A DNA stretch of 64,000 nucleotides, from NCBI GenBank assembly GCA_029207755.1, contig JARCOQ010000002.1:12043156-12107155 (forward strand), read 5' to 3'. A program made the position numbers and the translations under genes. Numbering within the stretch: position 1 is the stretch's first letter; every line of letters begins with the position of its first letter. Of this stretch, positions 36,100 through 50,640 are shown in pieces. The notes below the pieces were generated by a model. It saw only the letters and a program-made list of their open reading frames with translations, searched no databases and was not told where the DNA came from. This stretch comes from Chamaea fasciata. Taxonomy: Eukaryota; Chordata; Aves; Passeriformes; Sylviidae.

Positions 36100-38265
36100 T
36101 AATGGCTATCAAATTTTAAAGGCATTCCTGAAAGACAAATAAACAATGCATCCTGTTACATTACTTTCCATCTTCTATGTTATTTTTTAGATTACATCTC
36201 ACTTTGATCCAAATAACAGACAATATGGAGTGGACACTTCTGAAAAATTAAAAAAATTCAATTTTTTGTGCCCTTGGCATCACAATGCATCATTCAGAGA
36301 CTGAAAATATATATACTTACAAATGGTGACCACAATAGGATTTTTAAGCTCACCATAGAAAAAGTTTAAAATGTCAGTAGCTAATTGAAATTAATTTCAG
36401 ACATTGATTATATTCCAATAAATTAAAAAAAAATCTTATGTCAATTTCTTTGCATGACAAAAATGAATAAATAAAAATAAATTACTGCACTGAGCTAAAA
36501 GTGCAACCATTTTAAGGGAGCATATTTACTATCTGCTAAAATTGAGAGCTATAAGTTTTTCAAATCAGTTGGAACAGCTTTGCTATATTTCCTAAGGCTG
36601 CTGTAGATTTTGTGCTGGAAACCTTATATCTTGATAAATGGTTTGTTTATCTACTTGCATATTTGGCATCATACACAGTCATTGCCTAAGTAGATGGTGA
36701 TACTAAATCCTCTCTCCTGACTTCAATCAAACATTGCACTTCACCATAACAGGCTGAATAATCTTTCGCTCCCTTGCCATAATAAATGTAGGAAATATGA
36801 TGAAATTTGATTAAGCAGGGGAAAAAGAAAAAAAAAGAGAAACACACCTTTTTTGAGTAGTAGTTTTTGTTCCAACAGTTTTTGTTCCAACAGTTTCAGA
36901 TCTTGGAAGCACATGCTCTGTGTGTTGAAACCACTTGTGCAGATACTAAGAGCAAATATATGCCTGACGGTGACCAATTTCAGTTTCTTATGAAGAAAAA
37001 TCCACCCATTGAAAATATTTAAGGAGAAACTGAGTTTTGTGAACCTGTAATGAGTTTCCTGATGTTTGAGGAGTTTCCCATGATGCAGGTGATCTTTTTA
37101 TAGTTCTTCCATTGATGGTAATAGAGCTATTAGATAATAAAAAACCCCACATACCGTGTAATTCAGATTTGAAAACCCAAAACTTGACTGCACCAGAAGC
37201 GAAAACTTTTTAGCTACGGCATTGAGGATAAACTTAGATTTCCTATAAATTAGTTTCTGAAATAATAAAACTCCTCTATTTGGCTTTTACTTCAAGTGTT
37301 TAAACACTGTCAAGGTCTGTTGTCATGACTGATATATTCCCTTTCTACAAATCAGCCAAGAGAAAAGTTTTATGTTCAAACTGAATAAAGAAAATCCCAA
37401 AATATTCTTCTGGTTTTCCACTCCACTCTCCAAGAATACATTTGAAAAACATAAGTGAAAGAAAAAAAAAAAAAAGGAAAAAAAAGACAGAAGGAAAAAC
37501 AATAATAAAGAAGAGTGAATAATGTGTGAAAATCTCAGAATTACATTTATAGACTGTGGACCCTTCATTAAGGAAATGTTATTTACTCTGCATTTATTTG
37601 CATTTACTACAATAGTTTATGATTAGAGCACCGAAACACTACTATCATCAAAGAACAAACCAATATATTAACAAGTGTTCAGGAAGAGCAGCAGATAGGA
37701 ATGAATGTCAGAAGAGACCATTAACTCAAATGGTAAATTCCTTCAAGCCACCAGTCATTGATATGAAACCCTATACAAATACTAGGAAAACATTCATTAT
37801 AAAGTGATTTTTCACAATTTACTAGAGAAAGACAACTAATGAAACAAAAAAAACCATATGCATATAAGAAATAATTAATTTTGTTTAGTGGCAAAAAGTA
37901 AAACCAAAAATCCCCATAGAGTCCTAAGTATTGCTCAAGTACATTCAGAAGTTTCAAATGAAACCCTATGTAATTGGAATATATATTTTAATTGGTATTT
38001 AATGTGAATTCTGGTTCAAAAAATTGAGATATTTTTTATCTTATAAAAGATATTTTTTTTTCTAGACCTAATTTTTATTTTTACTCTAGAGATTTTTGTG
38101 TCTATTACCTCATACAACTCTTATATTTCTATTAATTATCTCTAAATCTTCTTGTATTTAAACTAAATTACATTATCTTTAAACAAGTTGATTTTATTTA
38201 TCTCTTTGAACAATTAAGATTGCTAAAAGATTGGGGCTTGGGATTTCATTTTTGTGGGCTTTTTG

Positions 38266-38370
38266 GTGTGTGTTTTTTTGTTTGTTTGTTTTGGTTTTTT
38301 GTTTTGTTTTGGTGTTTTTTTGTGTTGTTTTGTTTTTGTTTTGTTTTGTTTTATTCTGTTTTGTTTTTTT
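38266..38370. repeat. T/G low-complexity tract
   Basis: About 105 bases almost entirely of T and G (TTTG and TTTTG units). Confidence 0.93.
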
Positions 38371-40199
38371 CCCTGTAGGACAAACTTATTTATATGTCCC
38401 AGCAGGAACTTGGCCCATTTGGGGAGAGCATGGAATGTGTGTCCACTGTATTGTCCTTATATTTAGTAGAGCTTAGTCTGTCACTCCTTTCATTTGCTAT
38501 TTCTACAAAAATGAAGAAGTATAACTGTACATCCCATTTTTCCCCACAATGACCTTCCATTTGCCTAGACAATTTTCAGTTTGAATTCTGTCCTCCTATG
38601 GGTTTATGTCTTATTCTGTCCTGCCATCATCTGAAAATATAAATATTGATTGAAAATGGATACATTAAATTGCAATCATAGTCAGGCTAGAACACATAAT
38701 AAAATCACACAGTATTTCACTGCAAACAATGGAGAATAAACTACACTCCAAAACCACAATGCTAATCAGGCAAACAGCTGTTTTCTACTCCATATAAAAA
38801 CAAAATCCCATTTCCTTATTTCCATTTTATTTCATTTGAATTTGTTTTCTAAAATCAGTCCAAACTCATAAATAGTTATCCTCTTAATGATGGATCTTTC
38901 ATGAATAAATAAATATTTCAAAGATTAATAACTATGTTTACAATGACAACTCAGTCTACTGAATGAAACATTAGTTGTCACTTATTCATCCATCATCAAC
39001 ATCAAAATTCACTATTTGTTCCTTGCCTCTTTTGCTAGTGTAAAAAATTCTTTTTAGTCATCTGGCTGCTTCAATGATAAACTCCTATGAAAAGTGCTGT
39101 TTATAATCAAAGGTGTCCAATTTATGCATGAAACATTGGCTATTAAAATACAGAAATTTACAGAGTTCATTGTTGTCATAATAGAGACCAAAAGTAAAAT
39201 CCCAGCTTTGCACTTACAGCAAGTATTTTAAGTGAGTTTTTATACAATTGAAATTATCAAAATAGTCTGTCATCTCTTTTCTCAGAAAATATTGTTTCAG
39301 ATCTGAAACCAAATAAATATTTTATTATATCAAAGTAAATTGAAGTAAACCACCACCACTACACATTAGGAAATAAATACAGAATTATTTGGCCCAAGAA
39401 GAAAAATTCTGTAAAAACACATTATTGTGTTAATTAAAATATAAGGGCAAAGCATTTTAGATATACGAGTAATGATTGAAACATTAAAAAATTAAACTGT
39501 CCTTTTAGGAAGGGTAACTTTTCAGTATTAATCAGGAACACATTAAGAACTCTGATTACAGAGCCACCAAAACCATAGCACTCTAGTTCTAGGTACAAAG
39601 GAGAAGATTTGAAGATATTTTAGGGGAGGAATAGATCTGTTTAGGTGATAATGCTCTGAAAGCCTCTTTCCTAATGAGAGACAAAAGAATGAGTGATAAA
39701 AAAAAAAATTCTATTTCTGATCCTTAATCCACAAATAAAGAGTTCAGAATGATTTACATGTTCATAACAACTCACTCTTCTGGGTTCATTTCCTTACAAT
39801 ATGAAATTCAATCTCTTAAGAATTTCAGGGAGAGCTGCTTCAATTTTAGCTTGAGAATAATGCAGTATTCCAATCTTAAGATACAGTTATTTTGAAAATG
39901 TTTTTAAGATCTGTTGGTTATGATTATTCTTTCTCTTCGATGACTGAGTAGTTTTACTAGGAAATCTCGGTGCAATAGTGAACAGACTTCAGAGAGTGAG
40001 TGAAATAGTTTAAGACTCTCTACATGTCACCAAAGTTTGGTAGTGAACACATGAGGTTGTCACTTCATTGGTTCTTATTTTGTATGCGCTGAATAATTCT
40101 GGTGCCTTAAATTTTAGCTTTCATATTTGCAGATTCTGTGTTGCTTAGTGGTGTAGTTCTGAGCTTCATATGAATTGCTAGTGAGCTCTCTTCACAGGA

Positions 40200-40548
40200 T
40201 AGGTAGACAAAAGAAATCCTTTTCCTGATGAAGACGAAGGACAACTTTCAGGCCCAAGAGCATAAACAACAGTGGGCTGAAGAGAGAAAACAAGAAGGAT
40301 GAGACGTCACAATCAGAGGCTGTAATTGGACAATTAAACCCCAATATGCAAATGGACCAAAACTTGTAAAAACATAAGACCTCATCACGGGTCAGCCATT
40401 TTGTGACCATTCTTAGTCCACCCTGGGTGTAGTCCTGGTCAGGCTCCTGTCCTGCCCAAGGTGGACGGTGGAGGCTTTTCAATAAATTCCTTCTTTTTTT
40501 GCTAGCTCTTTCTGGTCTCTGTTTTTGTTCAGCCTTCCCAAGGCATCA
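40200..40548 (+). repeat. Probable solo LTR of ERVK-like type
   Basis: Promoter-like elements are packed in U3: ACGTCA (in GAGACGTCACA) near 40303-40309, CCAAT at 40341-40345, octamer ATGCAAAT at 40346-40353 and a weak TATA-like 'TTGTAAAAACATAAG' near 40363. AATAAA follows at 40481-40486, then a TCT-rich U5 ending CCAAGGCATCA. The layout and end resemble a passerine LTR group as I recall it. The 5' border is uncertain (somewhere in 40150-40230) and no duplication was found. Confidence 0.6.
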
Positions 40549-41009
40549 ATTCAGCCAACATTTAACCACATGATAAGGGAGATTAAATAAACTGTTAAAA
40601 TGTAATCTATTTCAGTGCCTGTGCATTCTCTTGATACATTTCACCTTCCTCAGTTCCCATGATTTTGACTAGAGGAGGATCTGATAAAATCCATCTGAAT
40701 TTTTTGTTTGGATTTTTTTTTTGTAATATTTGTGCCTGAGTATAGAACTCAAGAACAAATCCCAAATCTCTCTCCTATTATTTTAATTTTTTGGAACAAG
40801 TGAGGAGGGCTTGTTTCCCTCTTACTATTAAAAAGTTGAAATATGTGAAATTAAGACTTTGTTCCTGCAGAATGTGGTGCAGAAAAAAAATGTATTTTAA
40901 ATTATTATTATGAAATCAAATAAAAATCTGCATTGTGAACTAGAAATGCATTTTTCTTTAGGGTTTTTTTTTTTTCTTCATTCCCTATTTGCACAACCTA
41001 TTGCCACAT

Positions 41010-41050
41010 TCCATCTTGAAGGTCCTTTCCAATCTGGTAGCCAGTGATTA
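41010..41050 (+). mobile_element. Possible CR1 3'-end scrap
   Basis: 'CTTGAAGGTCCTTTCCAATC' matches the last 20 bases typical of CR1 before its terminal repeat. Confidence 0.4.
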
Positions 41051-44000
41051 CAAGATTCCATTATTATTTTTATATTATTTAATTGCTTTACCCCATTTTA
41101 GAGAGCAAACTGATAGAACAGTAATTTCCTATGCTAATTGTAGTTCAATTTATGTTGAACCATCTCTAGTAGGTTGCTATATTTACACTTTTAGTATTAC
41201 TATAAGTCTTTCACAAATTAACAGTTTTGAAATAAACATAATTTAGAATGTTTTTGGTTTGCTTATACTTTCTTACATGAACAACAGTGTCTTATTGAAA
41301 ACAGTCCCTACTGGCAGAAAAACATAATTTGTTTTGCTAAAGGAACTGAGAGTAATTTGTGAGTATGTGCCTTGGTAAATATCATGAAGAAGCATAATTG
41401 CATCTGGTCTTGAATACTTTCATAACAGCAATACAAATCCTGTCACATTAACTAAGTCCTAAATTTTGATGACTCCCTAAAGTAAAGATTAAAAATGTCA
41501 TATTCTTAATATATTATGAAGCATTGCACAGATTTGCATTGCTACAGGGCTTTCAAATAACCTGAGAAAAATTAATCAGAAAATTGGCTCATCCTTCCTA
41601 TCAACATAGGATTATAAATCACAGAATACTTTGTCAAATTCTTTAGTGCACTTATTGCACATATTTATTTAGAAGAGGTTCCCTTGATTCCTAACATATG
41701 GAGCTGCAATACTGAAGCTTCACAGTTTAATGCTAACTGAAGAACACCATGCTAACCTAATATCCCTCATCTGCAGATATACTCAGTTTATTTTTAAAAT
41801 CATGGATGGATTAACTTTAGAAGTCAGATATGAGTAGAGAATAATTCTTTAGATACACACATTTATGAAATATTTGGTTAAAAGCTGCATGCTAATATCT
41901 GCTGTGCCGAGCTCCAAGGCCTTAAAAAGTAAAACATCTCCACCTTAATTAAGTGGTCTCTACAGAAAGCATCTCTTAGCATATCAGAGGAAAACAGAAT
42001 GCTATAAGACAGTCATAGTTTAAACCAAAAAAATTTGAACCTGAAATGGTGCCAAGAGTAGATTAAAATCTTTGGTGACCAAGTATTTAAATAACTTTCT
42101 CTAATTTGGAAAACTAATTCTGGGTTCAGTTCAGGTATTTTCAGTTACCTCTAGCATCTTAGATGAATTTAAGCTTCCAAAACACTCTAAAAATTTGTGA
42201 ATAACTTTTTTTCAAAACACCTAAATTGATCAGATAGCAATCAGTTTAAGGATTTATAAAACGTTCTCTACCTGTTCTATGCCCAAGTAACTATGCAACA
42301 ACTTCTTTTTAAATCATTTGCTAACTGAAATTCTTTCCACTGATATCAAATTAGTGATTGACTAGTTTAAATAATGATGGGCCAGTTCAGATGGATTTGT
42401 GCCTGTTTAGCTACGATTTGACTTTCAATACTCTTCGATTTAGAGCACAATGGTAACACCACAAGAATCCTTTGTCTTATATGGATCTGGTATCTCCTTC
42501 CTCAGGATGAGTGTGGGTGCAATATTTCAAGAATTGCATGAAAAACATGGAGATGATTGATTTGGGCTTAAATGGCAATACTATGCCTGAATAACCCCTT
42601 CTCACATCATTGGTTTGAATTTCAGAACATTCAGTCAGAACTTTCCAAACTATGATTTTCTCATTTTTTTAGCAATGTGTGAAAACTAAAATCATAGCCA
42701 GAAAGGAGGGAGAGAGCAGCAACTATAGAGATTTTGAAATCTCAGTTAAATATGAATAGTCAAAAATGTCTGTTTCAGATGTTTTGAAGACCAGTATGTA
42801 TTTGCTTGAGGAGTTCAAAGAGAGAAGCTCCCAGGCCATACATGATCACACAGATATTTTGGCAAACACATGCAGATTATGCACGTTTCTGTCAGAACTT
42901 GTACATCCTCTTAGCATTGCACACACTGCAAAGTTTACAATAAGTATAACATTCATAAGGTATGAAAGATGGATGCTATTATTGTATATATGTCTGGAAA
43001 TACTAGTGAAGAAGTACATGTAAAGTTTGTTTCTGGTTGCTTCAGAGCAAACAGCAACATTTTGCTGCAGTATATTTTTCCTATGCCTGCTTGTCTCTTG
43101 GTTGTCTGTGAAATGAACTGCAGTGAACTTTAAAATGAAAAATATTGGATTTTACTGGCTGTCCTTTCTATTTCCTTCTGTTCCTTTATGGTCTTAGAAT
43201 GTTCCTGTGCCTAAATGAAAATGGATCTTTTTTGAAGATTTTATCTGACTTTATTGTAGGCTTGACAGATGCAGAAGTTAGCCCAGACAGTTCAGAACCA
43301 GGATATGCTTGTTCTATTTTACTTTCAGTATTATGAATGTCATAGTGTTTCCTTTAAATTTTCCAACACTAATTTACAGGCATGTGAAATTCTCCTGCTG
43401 GAAAAAGCATACTAACAGAAACCAACCAACCAATCAACCAAATGAAGAAAGACTAATTTCTTTGAAAGAAAGGTATATTTTCAGCTCACATTCCATTTTT
43501 ATTGCAACCATGAAATTAAAAGATTATTTTTCTCAGGCACAAAAGTGGCATTTAACTGAGAAAATCTATCATCTTATGCTAATTCTGGGAAGATGTTTTT
43601 AAATAGTAAATGGACTTCTAGTCTCTCAAACATTATCATCATCACTATCAATCACTACTATTTTTATAGAGTATATAAAATTTCTATTTTTATTTTCAGT
43701 TTTTAATGCATTTATAATTTTCAAATGAAAGATATAATATAAATAAATATTTTAAATATAAAAAAAGAAAAAAAAACTTTGTTTTGAGAAAAAAATTATA
43801 TTTCAAATCCACAGAGGAAATATTATATCAAGCTAGCAATTACATTTAGAAACTTAATTGAAGTTTTTCTAGAAAGCTCATGAAACATCTGGTACAGGAA
43901 ACAGTGAGGATATTTTCACTGTAAATCAGTTTTGTATTCTGACAAAATATATGGCACCATATAAGTCTGTGGAAGATGTTAACAACTTCTCAGTCTTCCA

Positions 44001-44303
44001 CACGAAGCTTGTTGATGTTACTTTATTAAAACTTGCCCTGTTTGAGCACATCTTTGCTCACTGCTCAAGCTGTCACCACCAGTTACTATATCCAACATCT
44101 AGTTGGGAGTCAAAAGCTACTTTTTTCCTTCATAATTTGTGAGAATATTTTTTTCTCTAATTCTTTGGTCAAATATGATTCCTAGTGATTTTATACCCAC
44201 ATCCTTCCTCTGTGAATTCACCACAGAGGTTCTGAGCTGACTTCCTATGCATACCATTATTAATCCATTTCATTTTATCAGATTTCCTGTTTAGTTGCAT
44301 GGT

Positions 44304-44376
44304 GTTGTTTTGTTTGTTTGTTTGTTTGTTGTTTTTTTTTGGTTTTGTTTGTTTGTTTGTTTGTTTGTTTTGTTTT
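44304..44376. repeat. (TTTG)n-rich tract
   Basis: Two blocks of TTTG units separated by a T-run. Confidence 0.95.
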
Positions 44377-45825
44377 CACACCCAAATCCCTTTCAGTGCT
44401 ACCTCTCCCATGCATCTGCCCATCTTTCATCACATTGTCTTCCAGCACTGGGTATCAACCCACCTAGATTTTTCTGACTCTTTCTTATATATTCTTTTTT
44501 AGATATCTCAGCACTTTCTTGCCTATTTTTACACATCTAGGCTCTTCATCAAATCCAGTTGTCAACAGACAGAGGAAGGAGGAGATGGAACATCTGGCAT
44601 GTTTCTCTGTGAGACAACATTTTATTTACAGGTGTTTTTATGTTTGTTCTTTACATATCAAATCCAGCACTGAGGAAAGGGATGGGTATGACAGCTTCAG
44701 AGCCCCTTCTGCCCACAATATTCTGGGGCTTCAACTCAGTGATCCCAGAAGTTCACTGGTTGCTTACATAATTTTGTAAAATAAATAATTATTGTTATGT
44801 TGTCTGTGGTGTTTTGTTGAGCAGTAAGAGAGTTTAAGCACAGAAATAAGTATTTTTTTTCCTTGTACATTATACATTTTTCAGGGTATTTTTGAACATT
44901 GAAGGGCTAAGTAATACACATGTATTTTTTATTTCCTTGCAATATATTCTATAAGAATTTTCTTTATTTAATACAGGCAAATTAATATACTATGATGTTG
45001 AGATTTTAATTCACAATATCCCCTGCTTATTGTAGAGAAGGTTTAGCATGAAAGACTTTACAAATACAAGTGGATAATCCGAATCACAAGAAAAAAAGTG
45101 AGTCTAATTTTTAATATGGAATATGTCAGAAATAATGCTATTTATTCAAGAGAACTGATGAAGGTAGAACAGATGTGTAAATAGAAATTAGCTTACTGTT
45201 TAAAATTTAAGATGTGCTTTGTCACTTGTTATCCAGTAAGAAGATAACAATAATAAGATGACTTTGGAATCAGTCATTCAAAATCAGAATGCTGTGAGTT
45301 TTATATCAATTTGGTAATTCACAGCTGGCATAATTTATATTTGCTTACAGTGATGAGATTTACACTAAAATTAGACATGATATATCAATGACTTAAACTC
45401 CTCATACTCAGTTTGAAAAGTTATTACTGTTATTTATTTGCACAGCAATGCCATTCTCCTGATGTTGAGGTCTATAAATATTCTCCAGCAGCATTCTTTA
45501 CTACTTTCTTATCCAGTATATTTTTTTCCTGCCATAGAGATCTGATGAAAAATCAAGTCTTTTAGATGGGTGACAACACTTTAAATTTAATTCTAAAAGT
45601 TAGACTGGTAAATTCAGCTGCTACTGACAAAGGAAAGGTACAGAACAAACACAACTGCACTAATGGCTGGTTTCATGTTTAACAATATCTTCAACAGTGT
45701 CAAAAGACAGACTAGGAGAGCTTTTATTGCATTTAAAAATAAATTCCAAGAATGTGTATCTTTTTTCTGCTCTTCCTCAAAAATAGAAAGAAATCAAGCA
45801 AACCTTTGCTCTGCCTGGAATTAAA

Positions 45826-45924
45826 AAAAACCAAAACAGACAAACAACCAACAACAACAACAACAACAACACGGAAAAAAAAAAAAAAAAAAACCAAAAA
45901 AACAAAACAAAAAAAAAACCAACC
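45826..45924. repeat. (CAA)n and poly-A tract
   Basis: CAA units, then an A-run of about 19, then AAAAC-like units. Confidence 0.93.
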
Positions 45925-48900
45925 CAAGAAAACTGTGGTTTACTGAGCATGATTTTCAACAAATGGATACTATTTTCCTGGCTCTATCTATTTCACAACA
46001 ACTTAAGGCAATGTGCCCTTAGAAAGCAACTTCTTCACAAGCATGAAATGAATGAAAAAGAGGGAAGCAATCTCTGGAGCTAGAGTGAAAGCCTATCAAA
46101 GAATAACTTACTAAAGATAAGTGGGGCTGAAAACTCAGTTTAGTTGGTCAAAAGATTCAAAGAAACCACTCTCAGGCCTACTGAGCTTTCAAATAGAACT
46201 GAAGAAGGATCAATAGAAAAGTTTTTAAACAGAAAACAAGTATCCAAAACAGAGAGAAAACCTGAAAGGCCAGGAAATAGCCAAAGCGCGAGAATGGATG
46301 TTCAAAGTAATAGAAAACCAAAGCCAACTTAATACTTAACAAACACTGAGCATCTGCAACCCTCAGTGGGCTGAATCTGCAAGTTTGTTTACAGATTGCA
46401 AGTCTTATGCTTGACCTGAAACTTTAGCAAGATCTAAATTCTTTAAAAGGCAAAAATACCTCAAACTCTCCAGTCACAATTAATTTTTACTAAACAACAT
46501 GTCAATATGGTTTTTATATTCTTTGTTATCTTATCCAGATGAAATAAAAGAAGAAGCAAATCACCTCTTCTCCTCAAAAAAGCCAACCCTCCATACTAAT
46601 ACTGTGAACCCTCTGCAGAAACAGATTTGTTATTACAGGAAAAAAGCATAAGATATTACAGCCTTGGTTCTTCCATTAAACATTCATCAATAGCAAGTCA
46701 TAATATCCATTGCTATGCTTTTATCTTACATTAAGCTATGACAGCTCTCAACACTGTTTGTGTAGTAACAGCACAAACTACTTTTTCTTCATCTGATATT
46801 TCCCTCCAGTTACATCAAGTATGAACTCTCTCAGTCAGTCCACACGACTGTAGTTATACCTACTGTAGCTATACCTACTACTGTGCTACAAAATGCACAT
46901 CAGGCAAATCTCTGAACTCAGCCATATTCTTTGTCTGGCAGATGACACTTTTTATTCAGTGAGAAAAATTAAAGAAGTGACATAAAGCGTAAAGCCAGTA
47001 CCCGACTCTATTGCTAAACACAGTCAGTGTGCCTGTCTATATTACTTGAAATAGTACCTCAAGAAATAAAGATATCCTTTGGGTCTTAAGTTTATTAAAA
47101 TAGAAAGTATATAATCTCTTTTTGTACTGATCATTTTTACAGTTTGGGAAACGGGAGTACCTACCTGCTGAAATCAAGGTTCTTTCTTTCAGATCAACTT
47201 TATGTATAGGAGATTTATTTCATTATTTATTAAATATGAATTGACTTTAAAAGCATGAGATTTTTTCTTTTTTAAATCCAAGAAAGACAGAAAGAAGCAT
47301 AAGTGGAGAAAGGAAGTAGCTCTCTACCAACATAATTAAGGTCATTTGTTTCATGGAGAAGGATTCAGTGCCATTCTTCACTATTTCACCCATAAAGTAG
47401 ATGAGATGAGACACCACTGAGAACAAATCTGAGCTATAAAATCTAGAATGTTTCTTTTATTAAAGTGTGCTGCACAAGATAATATTAAGCAATCCTTTTT
47501 GACAGTATTGCCCTGTCTCCCTCACACTAGCCCCAACCTCATCTACTGGGACCTTTGAGAGGATGATTGGAGGTCAACAGAACTCAGGCTCACATCAGTA
47601 GTGTTACTGTATAAACCTTACCGCAGACACTCAAAAAGTAGGATGATTTTACAGGACCAAGCTGAATACTCATGTTCTTAGTCATATTTTTATCAAGAAA
47701 ATATTGTTGATTAGGGAATTCCATATTAAATACTGATTTGCCTATCTGGTGAGTATCAGTTCTGAGCTTTCCTCATATTTGCATATTAAAAAGGCCAGTT
47801 GTGCACTTATTGAACCTTTAGGGACAATAAATATATGTAAACACAAAAAAAGTGAATAAGCTTTTTATTTTCCTAACATACAGTGAAGATGAAAGTCATT
47901 ATTTTTGTTGTGTTTTCTCAGACACAGATGAGCCTGAGTGGCTAAAATGGCAAGGTAGGTGAGTATTGAATCAAACAAATATTTTGTGTTCTCAAAAGAA
48001 CACCATTAAAGAGCATCCTGAGATGTAGTAAAACTGAATATGAATTAAAGCCAGTGGGAAAAATTGATTTTGTTAGTTACTACAAAAGGTTTGATGGCTG
48101 GCCTACCAAGTGACCTTTGAGATGCAAGAGGTTTGATATGGAGCACAGGAAGGAAGGGAAGAAAACATGAAAGGCAAGAAATCAACATGCTAAGTTGACC
48201 TGTTGCTTATCTGAACTGATTGCAATAGAGGAGACAGAAGATAAGGAGTGCATAGATCTGTGTCTGATCTCAGCAGGAATTAAGTCAGTGTCAGAATTTC
48301 TCTTTTACCCTTGCTCAGGGGCTGTGATAGAAAAGAGATTCTCCTGTTACAGATGGTAATACTAAAATACATTCAGTTTTATAGAGTGCTGGCAAATGTG
48401 CTGTTGCATTGCAATGTCAGACTTAAAGCCATAGTTTCATTCTTCAATTATTTCATGGTGCAAAGCATGGAGTAACATAAAAGAATTATTTGTACTATAG
48501 AGAAAAGAATGAACATTGTGTGGTTTCTCATCTATAGTTCTCACTCTCTGTAGGATTACGTAGGGGTGAAAAAGTGTACAAGAAAATAATGGCATTTGCA
48601 CAGAAATATAGACTATTAATCCAATTTTTCTCATGTGTCTAATATGCACATGTGATTTATCAAGCAGTAATTGATTTGATCAGGGAGGAACACTGGTTTT
48701 CATATGGTCCCAGTGGGATCCAGCCAGAACATCCTATCTCTCATAAATTTTCTCTTAGTGTTACATTTTTCTTGCACTGTGTACAGTGCACAAGCACTGC
48801 AGCATAAGGGGACAAGTAGAACACAACAGGACAGGAGTAAAGCAGGACAGAAATACAGAAGAAAACAATTTTTGCACACTGGCTCTCAGTGAGGTCATTT

Positions 48901-50559
48901 CCTTTTAGTTCAAAGTTTGCAGAGATGGGCAAAGGGTAACTAGGGCTGACTACACAGAGGACAATAGGTGCCATCCTACATATCCTGCAAGCACACATAT
49001 GCAGTGAGACAAATATCTCTTGTATGCTACTGTGTATGTTTTCATTAACCTTCTGTAGTGCTTGAACTTTGCAAAATTTGGGTGATAATTTGCCATGATT
49101 TAAGCCAATGTTGTTATTGAACTGAGGCTGAATATTTCACGTTGCAAAGTTTGACAGTTGCTGCTTTCCTGACTGGCATAAAAATTTGACCCTGCTATAA
49201 CCAGTGTGCTTTAAAATATCTGAGGTGATAGCCCATGTTCCATTGGAATAATTATATTTCACCATTATTTAAGGACACAATCTCAAGCTGCCACATCAAA
49301 TATTAGAATACAAATCTGTGTTAGTCCAATTAATTTCCCAGTGAATTATTATATCCCAATTAGCCTCCCGCTCAGTTCCTGTGCAGGCATTAATTCTCTC
49401 TCACACTTTTCTACTGACAGAAGATGGGAAGAAAAGAGTGTTTCCCTTTTCTCTATTTATAATTATCTTTCTTCCTCCCAGCCCCTCACTACTCACCACG
49501 TGTATAACCTCGACTCTCATGGACAGTTCCTGTCGCTGGAACCTGTGCACAGAAGTGAGAGAGGAGTAAACAAACCTGAAAGACTACCTTGCCTCTAGTC
49601 ATTTGTTCTGAAATGAAAAATACATCCAAACAAGAGCAAGCTGTGCTGCAGCAGGAGGACAAAACAAATTTTTGGGTGTCCTGTGCATGCAACTTGTTAT
49701 GATGTCTCTAAAACTCTGCTTAGGACCTTGACTGCAGAGTGGAAGAAATATTTATCTTGTACAGAATAAAACTTGAATGTTTTTACTTAAAAAGCAGCAC
49801 AATTTTAGTTCGCAATTTAGAGTGATCTTTATGAAAGATCAAAATTTTCAAAAACTCTCTATGATAAAAACCTCCACCACTGATTTTCTTAATTTCTTTT
49901 TTAGATCAGTACAGATACAGGGTTACCGAAAATATGTTGAAATGCCTGAAAATAACCCAGGCTGTCTATACACGTGAGACATCCTCTCAGTATGTCTTGA
50001 CAGTCAAAAAATCATGACTTGCATATATCCAATTTCTGATTTTAGGACCTAAATTACACTGCACTGCACTATTTTTTTTTTTTTTACATCAAGATTTAGC
50101 AATTTATCTTTTTTAACAATGTAGATGGATAAAAATCTAGGAGCAGGATACAAATCCTGAAGAGAAATTTGAAGGATTAAACATAACAAGGCACAAATAG
50201 GCCATCACAGGTAAGGCAAAAGAGAAAACTGAGGAAAAACCCAAACGTATATTATTGTTCTCACAATCTGTTTGAAATTGGAAATAGCATCAAATTTTTC
50301 ATTATCATTTCCCTATTAGTCCATTTTCTTCTCTCAGCTTAAAGACTACATCCAGTAAAGTCCTTCACAGCAGATCACTCCTTCATTTTGAAAATATAAA
50401 ATTCCATGGCTCAAATATAGTCTTTAAATAATTGTAAATCTATACGCTTAGTATCTCCTAACGACATCTTTTTTTCTTGGGAGTTTTTAAAGCAATTTAC
50501 TACATCAAATACTTATATTCTTTATGCTTACATTTATATAAATTTTCATACTTCATGTA

Positions 50560-50640
50560 TATATCTATATATATACATACTGGTAGATATATACGCTTAT
50601 ATATATATACTTATATTTAACTATATTTATATACATAAAT
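50560..50640. repeat. TA-rich imperfect repeat
   Basis: Imperfect TATA and TATATAC units over about 80 bases. Confidence 0.85.

Larger units (their letters stand above)
33886..40199. other. AT-rich DNA, no gene recognised
   Basis: Apart from poly-T at 34100-34122, the (TA)n tract at 36044 and the T/G tract at 38266, nothing was recognised. Short frames lack domains. A tandem GTTTTTGTTCCAACA duplication lies near 36866-36895. Confidence 0.5.
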
